A DNA stretch of 64,000 nucleotides from Streptomyces sp. NBC_00078 (GCF_026343335.1 NZ_JAPELX010000001.1:3100001-3164000), one strand, 5' to 3'. Positions 29,378 to 37,812 are shown, counted from the first letter of the stretch. A program made the numbers and translations. Notes: a model not told the origin generated them from the sequence alone.

Positions 29378-29899
29378 ATGACTGCGCAGCACAACGACCC
29401 CGTCGACGCGATCATCGGCCAGTGGGCCGAGGTGCGGCCCGATCTCGACACCGCCGCGATGGAGGTCTTCGGGCGGATCTTCCGGCTGTCGCGGACGATG
29501 GGCGACCGGATGGAGCGGGCGTACGCGCCCTACGGGATCTCGCGCGGTGAGTTCGACGTCCTCGCCACCCTGCGCCGCTCCGGCGAGCCGTACACCCTCT
29601 CGCCCCGGCAGCTGTCCGGCACGCTGATGCTCACCACGGGCGGCATGACCGGCCGACTCGACAAACTGGAGCGGGCCGGCCTGCTCCGCCGCTTCCCCGA
29701 CCCGCACGACCGCCGCGCGCTCCAAGTGACGCTCACGGACAAGGGGCTGGCCATCATCGACGAGGCGGTCGGCGCCGGCCTCGCCGCCGAGACCGAGGCC
29801 CTGTCCGCCCTGGACGCCGAACAGGCCGGCCAACTGGCCGACCTGCTGCGGGAGTTGCTCACCGGGACGGCCACGGGGTCCGGGTCCGACCGGCCCTGA
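29378..29899 (+). CDS. MarR-family transcriptional regulator
   Basis: A 173-residue regulator with a winged helix at about residues 50-115 (SPRQLSGTLMLTTGGMTGRL and the wing DPHDRRALQVTLTDKG). It is divergent from an EamA exporter and probably controls it and itself through the adjacent palindrome. Its 3' end overlaps the convergent FAD monooxygenase gene by 41 bases. Confidence 0.9.
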   Translation: MTAQHNDPVDAIIGQWAEVRPDLDTAAMEVFGRIFRLSRTMGDRMERAYAPYGISRGEFDVLATLRRSGEPYTLSPRQLSGTLMLTTGGMTGRLDKLERAGLLRRFPDPHDRRALQVTLTDKGLAIIDEAVGAGLAAETEALSALDAEQAGQLADLLRELLTGTATGSGSDRP

Positions 29900-31361
29900 G
29901 CCGGCCCAGGTGGCGCGCGACCGCTTCCTCGACCGTCGCCGCGTCCGCCGAGTCCGCCGCCCAGGCCACGTACCCGTCGGGCCGGACCAGGACGGCCGTA
30001 CGCCGGTCGCTCGCCCAGCGCTCCACCGCCAGCCGGTCCCTGCCGGCACCCAGGCCCTCGTACGCCTCCGGGGTGATCAGCACGAACCGGCCGCCGCGCA
30101 GGGCCTCGTAGAGGCGGCAGCCCTCCAGGGCGACGTCCGGGACGCGGGTGCCGACGAGGCGGTGGGCGCCGCGGGGGGCGGGGTAGCGGTAGCCGATGCC
30201 GGTGATCTGGCCGATCCCCTTGCGCCGGGCGGGGCCGACGGTGTCGAGGAAGGTGGTGAGCACGGACCGCAGCGCCAGTTCCCAGGGGCGCTCGGCCATC
30301 GCGAGGCGGACGATGCCGCCACTGCTGCGCAGGACGGCCCGGCCGACGGGGTGGCGCTCGGCCTGGTAGGTGTCGAGGAGTGCCGCGTCCGCGTGACCCT
30401 GGACGACGGCGGCGAGCTTCCAGCTCAGGTTGGCCGAGTCCTGCAGGCCGGTGTTCATGCCCTGGCCGCCGGCCGGGGTGTGGACGTGCGCGGCGTCCCC
30501 GGCGAGGAAGACGCGGCCCACGCGGTAGGCGGGCGCCTGGCGTTCGTCGCTGTGGAAGCGGGACATCCAGCGGGCGTCGCGCATACCGAAGTCACGGCCG
30601 AGGGCGAGCCGGGTGGCCTCCTTGACCTCGTCGAGGCCGAGGGGCTCGCTGTCGGATACGTCGCGGGCCCGGTTCCAGGCGATGACGCGGTGGTAGCCGT
30701 CGCCGAACGGCGCGAGGAAGGCGAAGGCGTCGCCGACGGCGTTGACGGTCAGCAGGTTCTCGGGCTCCTCGGCCAGCCGTACGTCCGCGAGGACGACCGA
30801 ACGGATGACGGAGCGACCGGGGAAGGGCAGCCCGATCGCTTCGCGCACGGCACTGCGCATGCCGTCCGTGCCGACGGCGTACCCGGCGCGCAGGCGGTGC
30901 GCCTCCCCACCGGGTCCGCGGGCCTCGACCGTCACCCCGTCCGCGTCCTGGGCCAGCCCGGTCAGCTCGGTCTCGTACCGGAAGTCGACGCCCGCCTCGA
31001 CGGCACGCCGCTCCAAATCCTTCTCCACCTCGTACTGCGGGATGACGAGGAGGTGGTTGAAGCGGGAGGGGAGCGTGCCGAGCTCGACGGTGAGGCGGCC
31101 GAAGAGGCGCAGGCTGTCGTGGCGGCGGCCGACGGACTCCAGGCCGTCGGCGAGACCGCGGGCGTCGAGCTGTTCGAGGGTGCGGGCGTGCAGGACGAAG
31201 GCGCGGGAGAGGTTGCTGGTGCGGTGCGGGCGCTTTTCGAGGAGGGTGACCGGGACACCGGCGGTGGCGAGATCTCCGGCCAGCAGAAGGCCGGCGGGGC
31301 CCGCGCCGACGACGATCACGGGGTGCTGGGTGCTGTTGGTGCCGTTGCCGTTGCCGTTCAT
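29859..31361 (-). CDS. FAD-dependent aromatic monooxygenase
   Basis: A 500-residue flavin hydroxylase of the MhpA/RdmE kind. The FAD motif is GAGPAGLLLAGDLATAG (residues 16-32). The second FAD motif is RVFLAGDAAHVHTPAGG near 285, followed by GMNTGLQDSANLSWKL. A C-terminal thioredoxin-like part (DGYVAWAA) closes the protein. ATG 31361 has AGGAGG 6 bases upstream. It diverges from a TetR gene across an array of repeated operators, so it is probably induced by an aromatic ligand of TetR. Confidence 0.9.
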   Translation of the reverse strand: MNGNGNGTNSTQHPVIVVGAGPAGLLLAGDLATAGVPVTLLEKRPHRTSNLSRAFVLHARTLEQLDARGLADGLESVGRRHDSLRLFGRLTVELGTLPSRFNHLLVIPQYEVEKDLERRAVEAGVDFRYETELTGLAQDADGVTVEARGPGGEAHRLRAGYAVGTDGMRSAVREAIGLPFPGRSVIRSVVLADVRLAEEPENLLTVNAVGDAFAFLAPFGDGYHRVIAWNRARDVSDSEPLGLDEVKEATRLALGRDFGMRDARWMSRFHSDERQAPAYRVGRVFLAGDAAHVHTPAGGQGMNTGLQDSANLSWKLAAVVQGHADAALLDTYQAERHPVGRAVLRSSGGIVRLAMAERPWELALRSVLTTFLDTVGPARRKGIGQITGIGYRYPAPRGAHRLVGTRVPDVALEGCRLYEALRGGRFVLITPEAYEGLGAGRDRLAVERWASDRRTAVLVRPDGYVAWAADSADAATVEEAVARHLGRLRAGRTRTPWPSR

Positions 31362-31373
31362 GGTGGCCTCCTG

Positions 31374-31443
31374 TTGCCAACACTTGTTTGCCAACACTTG
31401 TTTGCCAACGCTTGTTTGCCAACGCTTGTTTGCCAACGCTTGT
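31374..31443. promoter_or_regulatory. Five tandem 14-bp operator-like repeats
   Basis: TTGCCAACRCTTGT is repeated five times head to tail (31374, 31388, 31402, 31416 and 31430). R is A in the first two units and G in the last three. Each unit carries the half-palindromic core CAACRCTTGTT. They lie between the FAD monooxygenase ribosome site and the TetR gene, so they probably bind that TetR cooperatively. Confidence 0.85.
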
Positions 31444-31475
31444 GGACGACGATAGGAGCACCCACCCGAAGAAGT

Positions 31476-31517
31476 CAACACTTGTTGGCCAACAGCCGCT
31501 GGCCTACGCTTGTTGAT
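31476..31517 (+). promoter_or_regulatory. tetR promoter with two further operator copies
   Basis: CAACACTTGTTG (31476-31487) is a perfect palindrome with the same core as the tandem array, and CTACGCTTGTTG (31504-31515) is a further copy. TTGTTG at 31483 and TACGCT at 31505, 16 bases apart, could be -35 and -10 boxes. The start point would then be at or next to the GTG at 31518, giving a leaderless mRNA. Confidence 0.5.
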
Positions 31518-32117
31518 GTGAAAGCCAGTGACAGCAGCAGTACGGAATCCGGCACCGGCGGTGCCCGGCGCCGTTCGGCGGACACCCGCGACGCCATCCT
31601 CGCCGCGGCCCGCGAACGCTTCGCGGCCGACGGCTACGAGCGGGCCACCATCCGCGCGATCGCGGGGGACGCCGGCATCGACCCGTCCATGGTGATGCGC
31701 TATTACGGCAACAAGGAGGGCCTGTTCGCGGCAGCGGTCTCCATCGATCTGTCGATGCCGGATCCGGGTTCGCTGCTCCGGCAGGACGTCGGCCGGACGC
31801 TCGTGGCGCACTTCCTCGGCATGTGGGAGGAGAACGAGGTGCTGACGGCCCTGCTCCGGGTCGGTGTGACCAATCGTGCCGGGGCCGAGCGGATGCAGTC
31901 CGTCTTCCGGGACCAGCTGATTCCGGTCGCCCGCGAGGTGTGTCCCGATCCCGAGCAGGCCCCGGCGCGGGCCGCGCTCGGTGCCGCGCAGCTGCTGGGG
32001 CTGGCGCTCACGCGCTACGTGCTGCGGTTTCCGGCGACCGTGGCGCTGAGCCGCGAGGAGATCGTGGCGTGGCTGGCGCCGACCCTGCAGCGGTATCTCA
32101 CGGCGCCGAGCCCCTGA
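31518..32117 (+). CDS. TetR-family transcriptional regulator
   Basis: A 199-residue regulator. The helix-turn-helix is at about residues 22-65 (TIRAIAGDAGIDPSMVMRYY, then GNKEGLF). The C-terminal ligand domain is typical of TetR (TetR_C, DVGRTLVAHFLGMWEENEVL). GTG 31518 has no ribosome site, which fits a leaderless transcript. Operators in the divergent region overlap both promoters, so it likely represses itself and the FAD monooxygenase. Confidence 0.85.
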   Translation: MKASDSSSTESGTGGARRRSADTRDAILAAARERFAADGYERATIRAIAGDAGIDPSMVMRYYGNKEGLFAAAVSIDLSMPDPGSLLRQDVGRTLVAHFLGMWEENEVLTALLRVGVTNRAGAERMQSVFRDQLIPVAREVCPDPEQAPARAALGAAQLLGLALTRYVLRFPATVALSREEIVAWLAPTLQRYLTAPSP

Positions 32118-32125
32118 GAACACGC

Positions 32126-32170
32126 CGAGGGCGCCGGTCTCGCCCGCGTACGGCGGGGCCGGCGCCCTCG
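32126..32170. terminator. Hairpin terminator between convergent genes
   Basis: CGAGGGCGCCGG (32126-32137) pairs perfectly with CCGGCGCCCTCG (32159-32170), enclosing a further partial stem. It separates tetR from the small membrane protein gene. Confidence 0.75.
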
Positions 32171-32183
32171 AAGGAGTGTGAGG

Positions 32184-32435
32184 TCAGGCCTTCGCCTTGG
32201 CCTTCGGCTGACGGTCCTTGGACCTGTCCAGAACCATCACCAGGCCCGCGATGACCGCGAACAGGGCGAGGGGGGCCAGCACGTAGAGGCCCAGCGTCTC
32301 GCCGACGCTCAGGCCCTGGCCGGGGTCGTCGCCGTCGTCGCGGGTCAGCGCGAGCGCGGGGGACGTCATGAGCAGCATCATCAGCGTCGTACCGGCAGCC
32401 AGGGCGCCGGCGCGCAGGGCGTTCTTCTTGTCCAC
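32184..32435 (-). CDS. Small membrane protein, unknown function
   Basis: An 83-residue protein. An N-terminal signal-like segment (ALAAGTTLMMLLMTSPALA) ends near residue 30. A short acidic external stretch (TRDDGDDPGQG) and a second hydrophobic helix (LGLYVLAPLALFAVIAGLVM) follow. The tail is basic, DRSKDRQPKAKAKA. It looks like a small cell-envelope protein. Function not recognised. Confidence 0.75.
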   Translation of the reverse strand: MDKKNALRAGALAAGTTLMMLLMTSPALALTRDDGDDPGQGLSVGETLGLYVLAPLALFAVIAGLVMVLDRSKDRQPKAKAKA

Positions 32436-32498
32436 GGTGCCAAAAGTATCGAACGACGAATCGGCCCGCTCGTCCGGGGGTGCCGTACGGGCTCCGCC

Positions 32499-34586
32499 CT
32501 ACTCCTGCCGCCCCGCCCGCAGCACATCGATCAGCGCATGCAGACGTGGCGATCCCGCCAGCTCCTCCAGGGTGACCGGGCGGCCCTCCGCGTCCGCGAT
32601 CGGGAGCCGCCAGTTCGGGTACTGGTCCCAGGTGCCGGGAAGGTTCTGGGGACGGCGGTCGCCGAGCGTGTCGGGGAGCCAGACGCCGAGCATGCGGGAC
32701 GGGGTGGCGAGCAGGAAGCGGTGGACCGCCTGGATCTCGGCCTCCTCCTGCGACGTGCCGTGGCCGCCACCCATGCCGTCCAGCAGGCCGAGGCGGGTGA
32801 GCAGGGCCAGCCACTCGCCCGTGTCGGCCGCCGCCTCCGCGCGCTCCTCCTCCAGCGGACGGGTCAACAGGCCCAGGCTGTCGCGGAGTTCGACGTGCTC
32901 GCCGGTGAGGCGGGCGGCGGTGGGCGGCAGGTCGTGGGTGGTGGCGGTGGCCAGGCAGTCGGCGCGCCAGCGCTCCGGCGGCAGCGGACGGCCGTCGCCG
33001 TCCCAGTCCCGTTCGAACCACAGGACGGACGTGCCGAGCACCCCGCGCTCGCGCAGCGTCTCGCGTACGCCGGGCTCGACCGTGCCCAGGTCCTCGCCGA
33101 TGACGACGGAACCGGCGCGCGAGGCCTCCAGCACCAGGACGGCGAGCATGGCCTCCGCGTCGTAGCGGACGTACGTCCCCTCGGTGGGCGGGTGTCCCTG
33201 CGGCACCCACCAGAGGCGGAACAGGCCCATGACGTGGTCGATGCGCAGGGCGCCGGCGTAGCGGAAGAGCGCCTTCAGCAGGCGGCGGTACGGCGCGTAG
33301 CCGGACTCGGCGAGGCGGTCCGGCCTCCAGGGCGGCAGGCCCCAGTCCTGGCCGCGCGCGTTGAAGGCGTCCGGTGGCGCGCCCACCGACATCCCGGCGG
33401 CGAAGTACTCCTGCTGCGCCCAGGCGTCGGCGCCCCCCGGATGCACTCCGACCGCCAGGTCGTGCACGATCCCGATCGGCATCCCGGCCTCGCGCGCGGC
33501 GCGCTGGGCGTCGGTGAGCTGGGCGTCGGTGAGCCAGGCCAGCCAGGAGTGGAAGTCCACCCGGTCCAGCAACTGCCCGCGGGCGCGAGCCGTTTCGGCC
33601 GACCGGGGATCACGCAGGGCGGCCGGCCACCGGCTCCAGTCGGAGCCGTGCACCTCGGCCAGGGCGTACCACGTGGCGTGGTCCTCCAGGGCCTCACCCT
33701 CCTCGGCGACGAAGTCGACGTACGCGGCACGCCGCCCGGGCCCCGGCTCCACCTCGCGGATCAGCTCCAGCGCCTGCCGCTTGAGCGCCCAGACCGCGTC
33801 CCGGTCGATCAACGCGCCCTTCTCCAGTACCGATTCGCGCAGCCCGGCGGCGCGCCCGAGCAGCGCACGCAGGTGCTCGCGGTCCTCGACGTAGGCGTAC
33901 TCGGGGATGTCCTCGACGCGCAGGTGCACGGGGTCGGGGAAGCGGCGGGAGGAGGGGCGGTAGGGAGAGGGGTCGGTGGGAGCGCCGGGCACGGCCGCGT
34001 GCAGCGGGTTGACCTGGACGAACCCCGCGCCGAGGGCCCGTCCGGCCCAGGCGGTGAGTTCGGCGAGGTCACCGAGGTCGCCCATGCCCCAGGAACGGTG
34101 TGAGAGCAGGGAGTAGAGCTGGACGAGCAGACCGTACGAGCGGGCGGCCGGCGTGGGCAGCCGGGCGGGGGCGACGACCAGGTGGGCTGCCGCGGAACGG
34201 CCGTCGGGTGCGCTGGCCGTCAACCGGTGGATCCCGGGCGGGAGTTGCTCGGCGGACCCACGCGTCTCGCCCTGTTCGGTCTCGATGCGCAGTCGGGTGC
34301 CGTTTGGGAGGGCCGCGAGCGCGGGGGACGTACCGCCGCTCCAGAGCACCACCGTCGGCGGCAGCAGCCGCTCGCCCAGCTCCCGCTCACGGGCGGCGAG
34401 CGCGGCACGGGTGGCCTCGGGGGTGCCCGTGTCGACGCCGAGGGCGGCCAGCGCGAGGGTGACAGCGGTGGCCGAGGCCGCGACCTTGCGGTCCGGGGAG
34501 GGGCTGTAGGAGGTGGCGACGCCGTGCAGGGCGGCGAGCCGGGACAGGTCCTCGGCGGGCGGTTCGGGCGACCCCTGCGCTGCCAT
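32499..34586 (-). CDS. malQ: 4-alpha-glucanotransferase
   Basis: A 695-residue GH77 amylomaltase that transfers alpha-1,4-glucan segments during glycogen and maltodextrin metabolism. GH77 features are visible: GMGDLGDLAELTAWAGRAL near residue 170, the nucleophile region LRIDHVMGLFRLWWVP near 450, and VVIGEDLGTVEPGVRE with the acid Glu near 495. The C-terminus is NLPGTWDQYPNWRLPIADAE. An N-terminal extension of about 130 residues before the catalytic domain is normal for actinobacteria. The start codon lies next to a 21-bp inverted repeat arm. Confidence 0.95.
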   Translation of the reverse strand: MAAQGSPEPPAEDLSRLAALHGVATSYSPSPDRKVAASATAVTLALAALGVDTGTPEATRAALAARERELGERLLPPTVVLWSGGTSPALAALPNGTRLRIETEQGETRGSAEQLPPGIHRLTASAPDGRSAAAHLVVAPARLPTPAARSYGLLVQLYSLLSHRSWGMGDLGDLAELTAWAGRALGAGFVQVNPLHAAVPGAPTDPSPYRPSSRRFPDPVHLRVEDIPEYAYVEDREHLRALLGRAAGLRESVLEKGALIDRDAVWALKRQALELIREVEPGPGRRAAYVDFVAEEGEALEDHATWYALAEVHGSDWSRWPAALRDPRSAETARARGQLLDRVDFHSWLAWLTDAQLTDAQRAAREAGMPIGIVHDLAVGVHPGGADAWAQQEYFAAGMSVGAPPDAFNARGQDWGLPPWRPDRLAESGYAPYRRLLKALFRYAGALRIDHVMGLFRLWWVPQGHPPTEGTYVRYDAEAMLAVLVLEASRAGSVVIGEDLGTVEPGVRETLRERGVLGTSVLWFERDWDGDGRPLPPERWRADCLATATTHDLPPTAARLTGEHVELRDSLGLLTRPLEEERAEAAADTGEWLALLTRLGLLDGMGGGHGTSQEEAEIQAVHRFLLATPSRMLGVWLPDTLGDRRPQNLPGTWDQYPNWRLPIADAEGRPVTLEELAGSPRLHALIDVLRAGRQE

Positions 34587-34775
34587 CTAGGGCCTGCCTT
34601 TCGGATCAGGTCGGCTGTACGGAACGGTGCCTCACCACCACCCCGAGCGGGGTCTGGTGCGTGCGGGTGCAAGGCGGAGGGGGAGTCGACGCGGAGCGTC
34701 GGCGACCGACGACAACGCCGCAGACGCGTGTGCCAGGGCCCGCGACGCCGGGCGGATCCGGAAGGCGGGTCCTAG
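34587..34775. repeat. 21-bp inverted repeats flanking the malQ upstream segment
   Basis: The segment 34587-34607 (CTAGGGCCTGCC then TTTCGGATC) is an inverted match, 18 of 21 bases, to 34755-34775 (GATCCGGAAGGC then GGGTCCTAG). One arm abuts the malQ start and the other contains the stop of the next small gene. The 146 bases between hold no gene. Confidence 0.55.
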
Positions 34776-35002
34776 GGCCTCGTGCAGTCCGGCTCGGGGG
34801 CCACCGCCTCGCTGGTCAGGTGCGCCGCGTCGGCGAGAGGCGGCTCGCTGGTCAGGGGCTCGGCGTCGGGCAGGGGCGGTTCGCTGGTCAACGGGATCTC
34901 GGCGCAGGCGCCCTCCGCACTGAAGACGCAGAAGTGCGGCTCGGGTTCGAAGGACGGCAGCTGCGCCACGGGTTTGGAGAGGGGGTAAGCCGGTGCGGCC
35001 AC
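34772..35002 (-). CDS. Small acidic repeat protein, unknown function
   Basis: A 76-residue protein with three LTSEPPL-type units in its C-terminal half (PLTSEPPLPDAE, PLTSEPPLADAA, HLTSEAVAPE) and two cysteines in HFCVFSAEGACAE. GTG 35002 has AGGAGG 6 bases upstream, so it is translated. There is no signal peptide. The motif layout is faintly like a peptide precursor, but no modifying enzymes are nearby. Function not recognised. Confidence 0.6.
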   Translation of the reverse strand: MAAPAYPLSKPVAQLPSFEPEPHFCVFSAEGACAEIPLTSEPPLPDAEPLTSEPPLADAAHLTSEAVAPEPDCTRP

Positions 35003-35163
35003 GGAAGGCCTCCTTGTCGGATACGGGCAACGGGTTACCGCAGCCCTACCCCGTGCGCGCGGCGGCAGACGTACGGGATCGAACCAGGTGCCTCTTGTCA
35101 CATTCTGCTCCACTTCTCCGCCATACCGGGAGCGCCGCGGGGCAGCGAATCCCCGTCACTATT

Positions 35164-35185
35164 CACTCAGTACATGTATCGAGTG
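35164..35185. promoter_or_regulatory. PadR-type operator (imperfect palindrome)
   Basis: CACTCAGTACA followed directly by TGTATCGAGTG: 9 of 11 positions pair, with TACATGTA in the centre. It ends 5 to 14 bases before the possible PadR start codons, the place expected for autoregulation. Confidence 0.65.
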
Positions 35186-35198
35186 CATAATGATCGCC

Positions 35199-35732
35199 AT
35201 GAGCACCCGCCACATCCTGCTGGGGCTGCTCGCCTCTGGGCCGAGCCATGGCTACGACCTCAAGCGACGCCACGACGAACGTTTTCCGCAGGCCCGTCCG
35301 CTGGCCTACGGGCAGGTCTACACGACCCTGCAGCGCCTGGTCCGGGACGGCCTCGCCCAGGTCGAGGGCACCGACTCGGACGGCGGCCCGGAGCGGACGG
35401 CATACCGCTCGACCGAGGACGGAACGCGCGAACTGGCCCGGTGGGCCGGGGAGATCGCCCCGCCCGCACCGTTCGTGACGAACGAGATCTTCGCCAAGGT
35501 CGTCGTGTCGATCCTGTCCGGCGGCGACCCGGCCGGCTACCTGGCCGCGCAGCGTGCCGCGCACATGGAGCGGATGCGGGAGCTCACGGCGGTCAAGACC
35601 GCCGGGGGCGCCGGCCTCGCGACCGTGCTCTCGGCGGACTACGCCCTCAACCACCTCGACGCCGACCTCCGTTGGATGAACACCACGGCGGCCCGGCTCA
35701 CCACCCTGACCGCGGAGGTCGACGCAGCATGA
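35199..35732 (+). CDS. PadR-family transcriptional regulator
   Basis: A 177-residue PadR regulator with the winged helix at residues 3-80 (ILLGLLASGPSHGYDLKRR, then GQVYTTLQRLVRDGL) and a C-terminal dimerisation helix. ATG 35199 (MSTRHIL) fits the family; ATG 35190 is also in frame. Its stop overlaps the following ABC ATPase start, so it is the first gene of a three-gene operon with an ABC efflux-type ATPase and an FtsX permease. It probably represses this operon until a drug or peptide binds. Confidence 0.9.
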   Translation: MSTRHILLGLLASGPSHGYDLKRRHDERFPQARPLAYGQVYTTLQRLVRDGLAQVEGTDSDGGPERTAYRSTEDGTRELARWAGEIAPPAPFVTNEIFAKVVVSILSGGDPAGYLAAQRAAHMERMRELTAVKTAGGAGLATVLSADYALNHLDADLRWMNTTAARLTTLTAEVDAA

Positions 35733-36457
35733 GCAACGGGGACACGAGCAACGGGGACAGCCCGGACGGCACGGACAGCGCGGTGCCGCTCCTGGCGGCC
35801 CGTGACCTCACCAAGACGCACGGCAGGACCGAGGCCCTGCGCGGCGCCTCGGCCGAGTTGCGGGCCGGCGAGATCCTCGCCGTGACCGGGGCCAGCGGCA
35901 GCGGGAAGTCCACGCTGCTGCACTGCCTGGCCGGCATCGTGCGCCCGGACGCGGGCGCGGTGACGTATGCCGGGCAGCGGCTCGACCAGCTGCCGGAGAA
36001 GCGGCTGAGCGAGCTGCGCCGCACCGACTTCGGGGTGGTCTTCCAGTTCGGGCAGCTGATTCCCGAGCTGACGGCGCTGGACAATGTCGCGCTGCCGCTG
36101 ATGCTGGCCGGAACACCGCGCGCCGAGGCGCAGGCACAGGCCGGCGAGTGGCTGGAGCGGTTCGGCGTGTGGGGGCAGGAGGCGCTGCGGCCCGGTGAGA
36201 TGAGCGGCGGCCAGGCCCAGCGGACGGCGCTGGCGCGGGCGTTGGTCACCGGCCCGAAGGTCGTCTTCGCGGACGAGCCGACGGGAGCGCTGGACTCCCT
36301 GGCGAGCGAACAGGTGATGGCGGCCCTGGTGCACACGGCCCGGGACGCGGGCACGTCGGTGCTGCTGATCACGCACGACGCCCAGGTGGCCGCGTACGCG
36401 GACCGCGAGGTGCGGCTGAGCGACGGTGCCGTGGCGCCGGCGGGGGTGGCGGCATGA
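35729..36457 (+). CDS. ABC transporter ATP-binding protein, MacB/LolD type
   Basis: A 242-residue ATPase with Walker A (TGASGSGKST), signature MSGGQAQR, Walker B (VVFADEPTGALDSLAS) and switch His (ITHD). The DEPTGALDS wording is typical of ATPases that drive FtsX-like permeases. The first about 17 residues are a Ser/Gly/Asp-rich extension. Starts and stops overlap by 4 bases on both sides. Confidence 0.9.
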   Translation: MSNGDTSNGDSPDGTDSAVPLLAARDLTKTHGRTEALRGASAELRAGEILAVTGASGSGKSTLLHCLAGIVRPDAGAVTYAGQRLDQLPEKRLSELRRTDFGVVFQFGQLIPELTALDNVALPLMLAGTPRAEAQAQAGEWLERFGVWGQEALRPGEMSGGQAQRTALARALVTGPKVVFADEPTGALDSLASEQVMAALVHTARDAGTSVLLITHDAQVAAYADREVRLSDGAVAPAGVAA

Positions 36458-37812
36458 GGACCGATCTTCGGCTGGCCTGGCTGCTGACCCGGGGCTCCGA
36501 CCGGCGGGAGTGGTGGCGGATCGGGCTGACGGCGGTCGGGGCGGCGATGGCGACGGGCATCGCGCTCGCGGTCGTCTCGCTCGCCTCGCTGGACGGGTAC
36601 TACTCCGTGTCCGTCGGGTCCGGGCTGCTCGACTCCGACAGCGACCGGCGCGGAGTGATCTTCGCGTTGGGGCTGCTGCTCATCCCGGTGCTCGGGTTCC
36701 TCGGCCAGTGCGCGCGCATCGGAGCGGTGCACCGCGACCGGCGGCTGGCCGCGCTGCGGCTCGCGGGAGCCTCGCCCCGGCAGGTGCGGCGGATCGCGGC
36801 GCTGGAGTCGGGGCCTGCCTGTCTGGCCGGTTCGGCGGTGGCCACGGCCACCTTCGTGCCGCTGCTGCCGGCTCTGTGGTCGCGCCCCACCGCCCCCGCC
36901 TGGGCGGGCATCGCCCTGGTGGCCGCGGCCGTACCCGTGCTGGGCGCGGCCGTGAGCGCCCTGGCGCTGGGCCGGGTGGTGGCCTCGCCACTCGGGTGGG
37001 TACGCCGGGTGCGGGCCACGCGGGGCCCGGGGCGGCTGTTCAAGTCGGCGACCTGGCTGCTGGCCGCGACGCTGCTGTTCATCGTCGTGGCCCCGCTCTT
37101 CAGCGACTCCTTCACCTTCACCCCCGGCCCGCCGACGCTGATCGTCCTGACGCTGCTGATCAGCTGTACGGCGGTGTGGCTGTCCGGCTCGTCGTCCCGG
37201 CAGCTGGGCGCGGGCCTGGCCGCCCGCACCCGGCGCCCGGCGGTGCTGATCGCGGCGGAACGGCTGTGCGAGGACCCGTGGGCGGCGGCCCGTACGCACG
37301 CGGCGGTGCTGCTGGTGACGGTCGTGGGCTCGGGCTTCGTCGGCGTACGGCAGGTGCTGCTGACCGAGCTGCACGCCATGCGCCGCGAAGGACGGCTGGG
37401 CACGGACATGGCCTACTACACGACGGGCATCGACCTGACGGCCGCCGCGATCCTCGTCGCGCTCGCGCTCATCCTCACCGGCCTCGCCGTCGGCACCGCC
37501 GAGTCCCTCGCCACCCGGCGCCGGGGTCTGGCCGCGCAGTCCGCCGCCGGAGTGCCGCACGGCGTGCTGGCCCGGGCACTGCTCCTGGAGACCGCGCTGC
37601 CGCTGGCCCCCGCGGTCGCGGTGGCGGGCATCGGCGGCCTGGGGATCGGCGCCTGGTACGCCTCGCTCAGCACGGACTACATCGTGGCGCCGGTGCCGTA
37701 CGGCACGCTCCTGGTGCCGTTCGCCGTGTACGCGTGCTGCCTGCTGGCGGCGGCCACCTCACTCCCTCTGCTGCGCCGCTCGGTCCGCCCGGCCGAGCTG
37801 CGCTACGCATGA
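36454..37812 (+). CDS. FtsX-like ABC permease
   Basis: A 452-residue membrane protein. Helices appear near residues 25-45, 65-90, 115-140, 150-170 and in the C-terminal half, with FtsX-type segments (RRLAALRLAGASPRQVRRIA near residue 95; LAAQSAAGVPHGVLARALLL near 355). It works with the preceding ATPase, probably in drug or peptide resistance (inference from PadR control). A strong terminator follows. Confidence 0.85.
   Translation: MRTDLRLAWLLTRGSDRREWWRIGLTAVGAAMATGIALAVVSLASLDGYYSVSVGSGLLDSDSDRRGVIFALGLLLIPVLGFLGQCARIGAVHRDRRLAALRLAGASPRQVRRIAALESGPACLAGSAVATATFVPLLPALWSRPTAPAWAGIALVAAAVPVLGAAVSALALGRVVASPLGWVRRVRATRGPGRLFKSATWLLAATLLFIVVAPLFSDSFTFTPGPPTLIVLTLLISCTAVWLSGSSSRQLGAGLAARTRRPAVLIAAERLCEDPWAAARTHAAVLLVTVVGSGFVGVRQVLLTELHAMRREGRLGTDMAYYTTGIDLTAAAILVALALILTGLAVGTAESLATRRRGLAAQSAAGVPHGVLARALLLETALPLAPAVAVAGIGGLGIGAWYASLSTDYIVAPVPYGTLLVPFAVYACCLLAAATSLPLLRRSVRPAELRYA

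Noticed and set aside
31374..31443. Tandem repeats as a possible CRISPR array
   Set aside because: The 14-bp units are directly adjacent without spacers, and no cas genes are present; operator array is the better reading.
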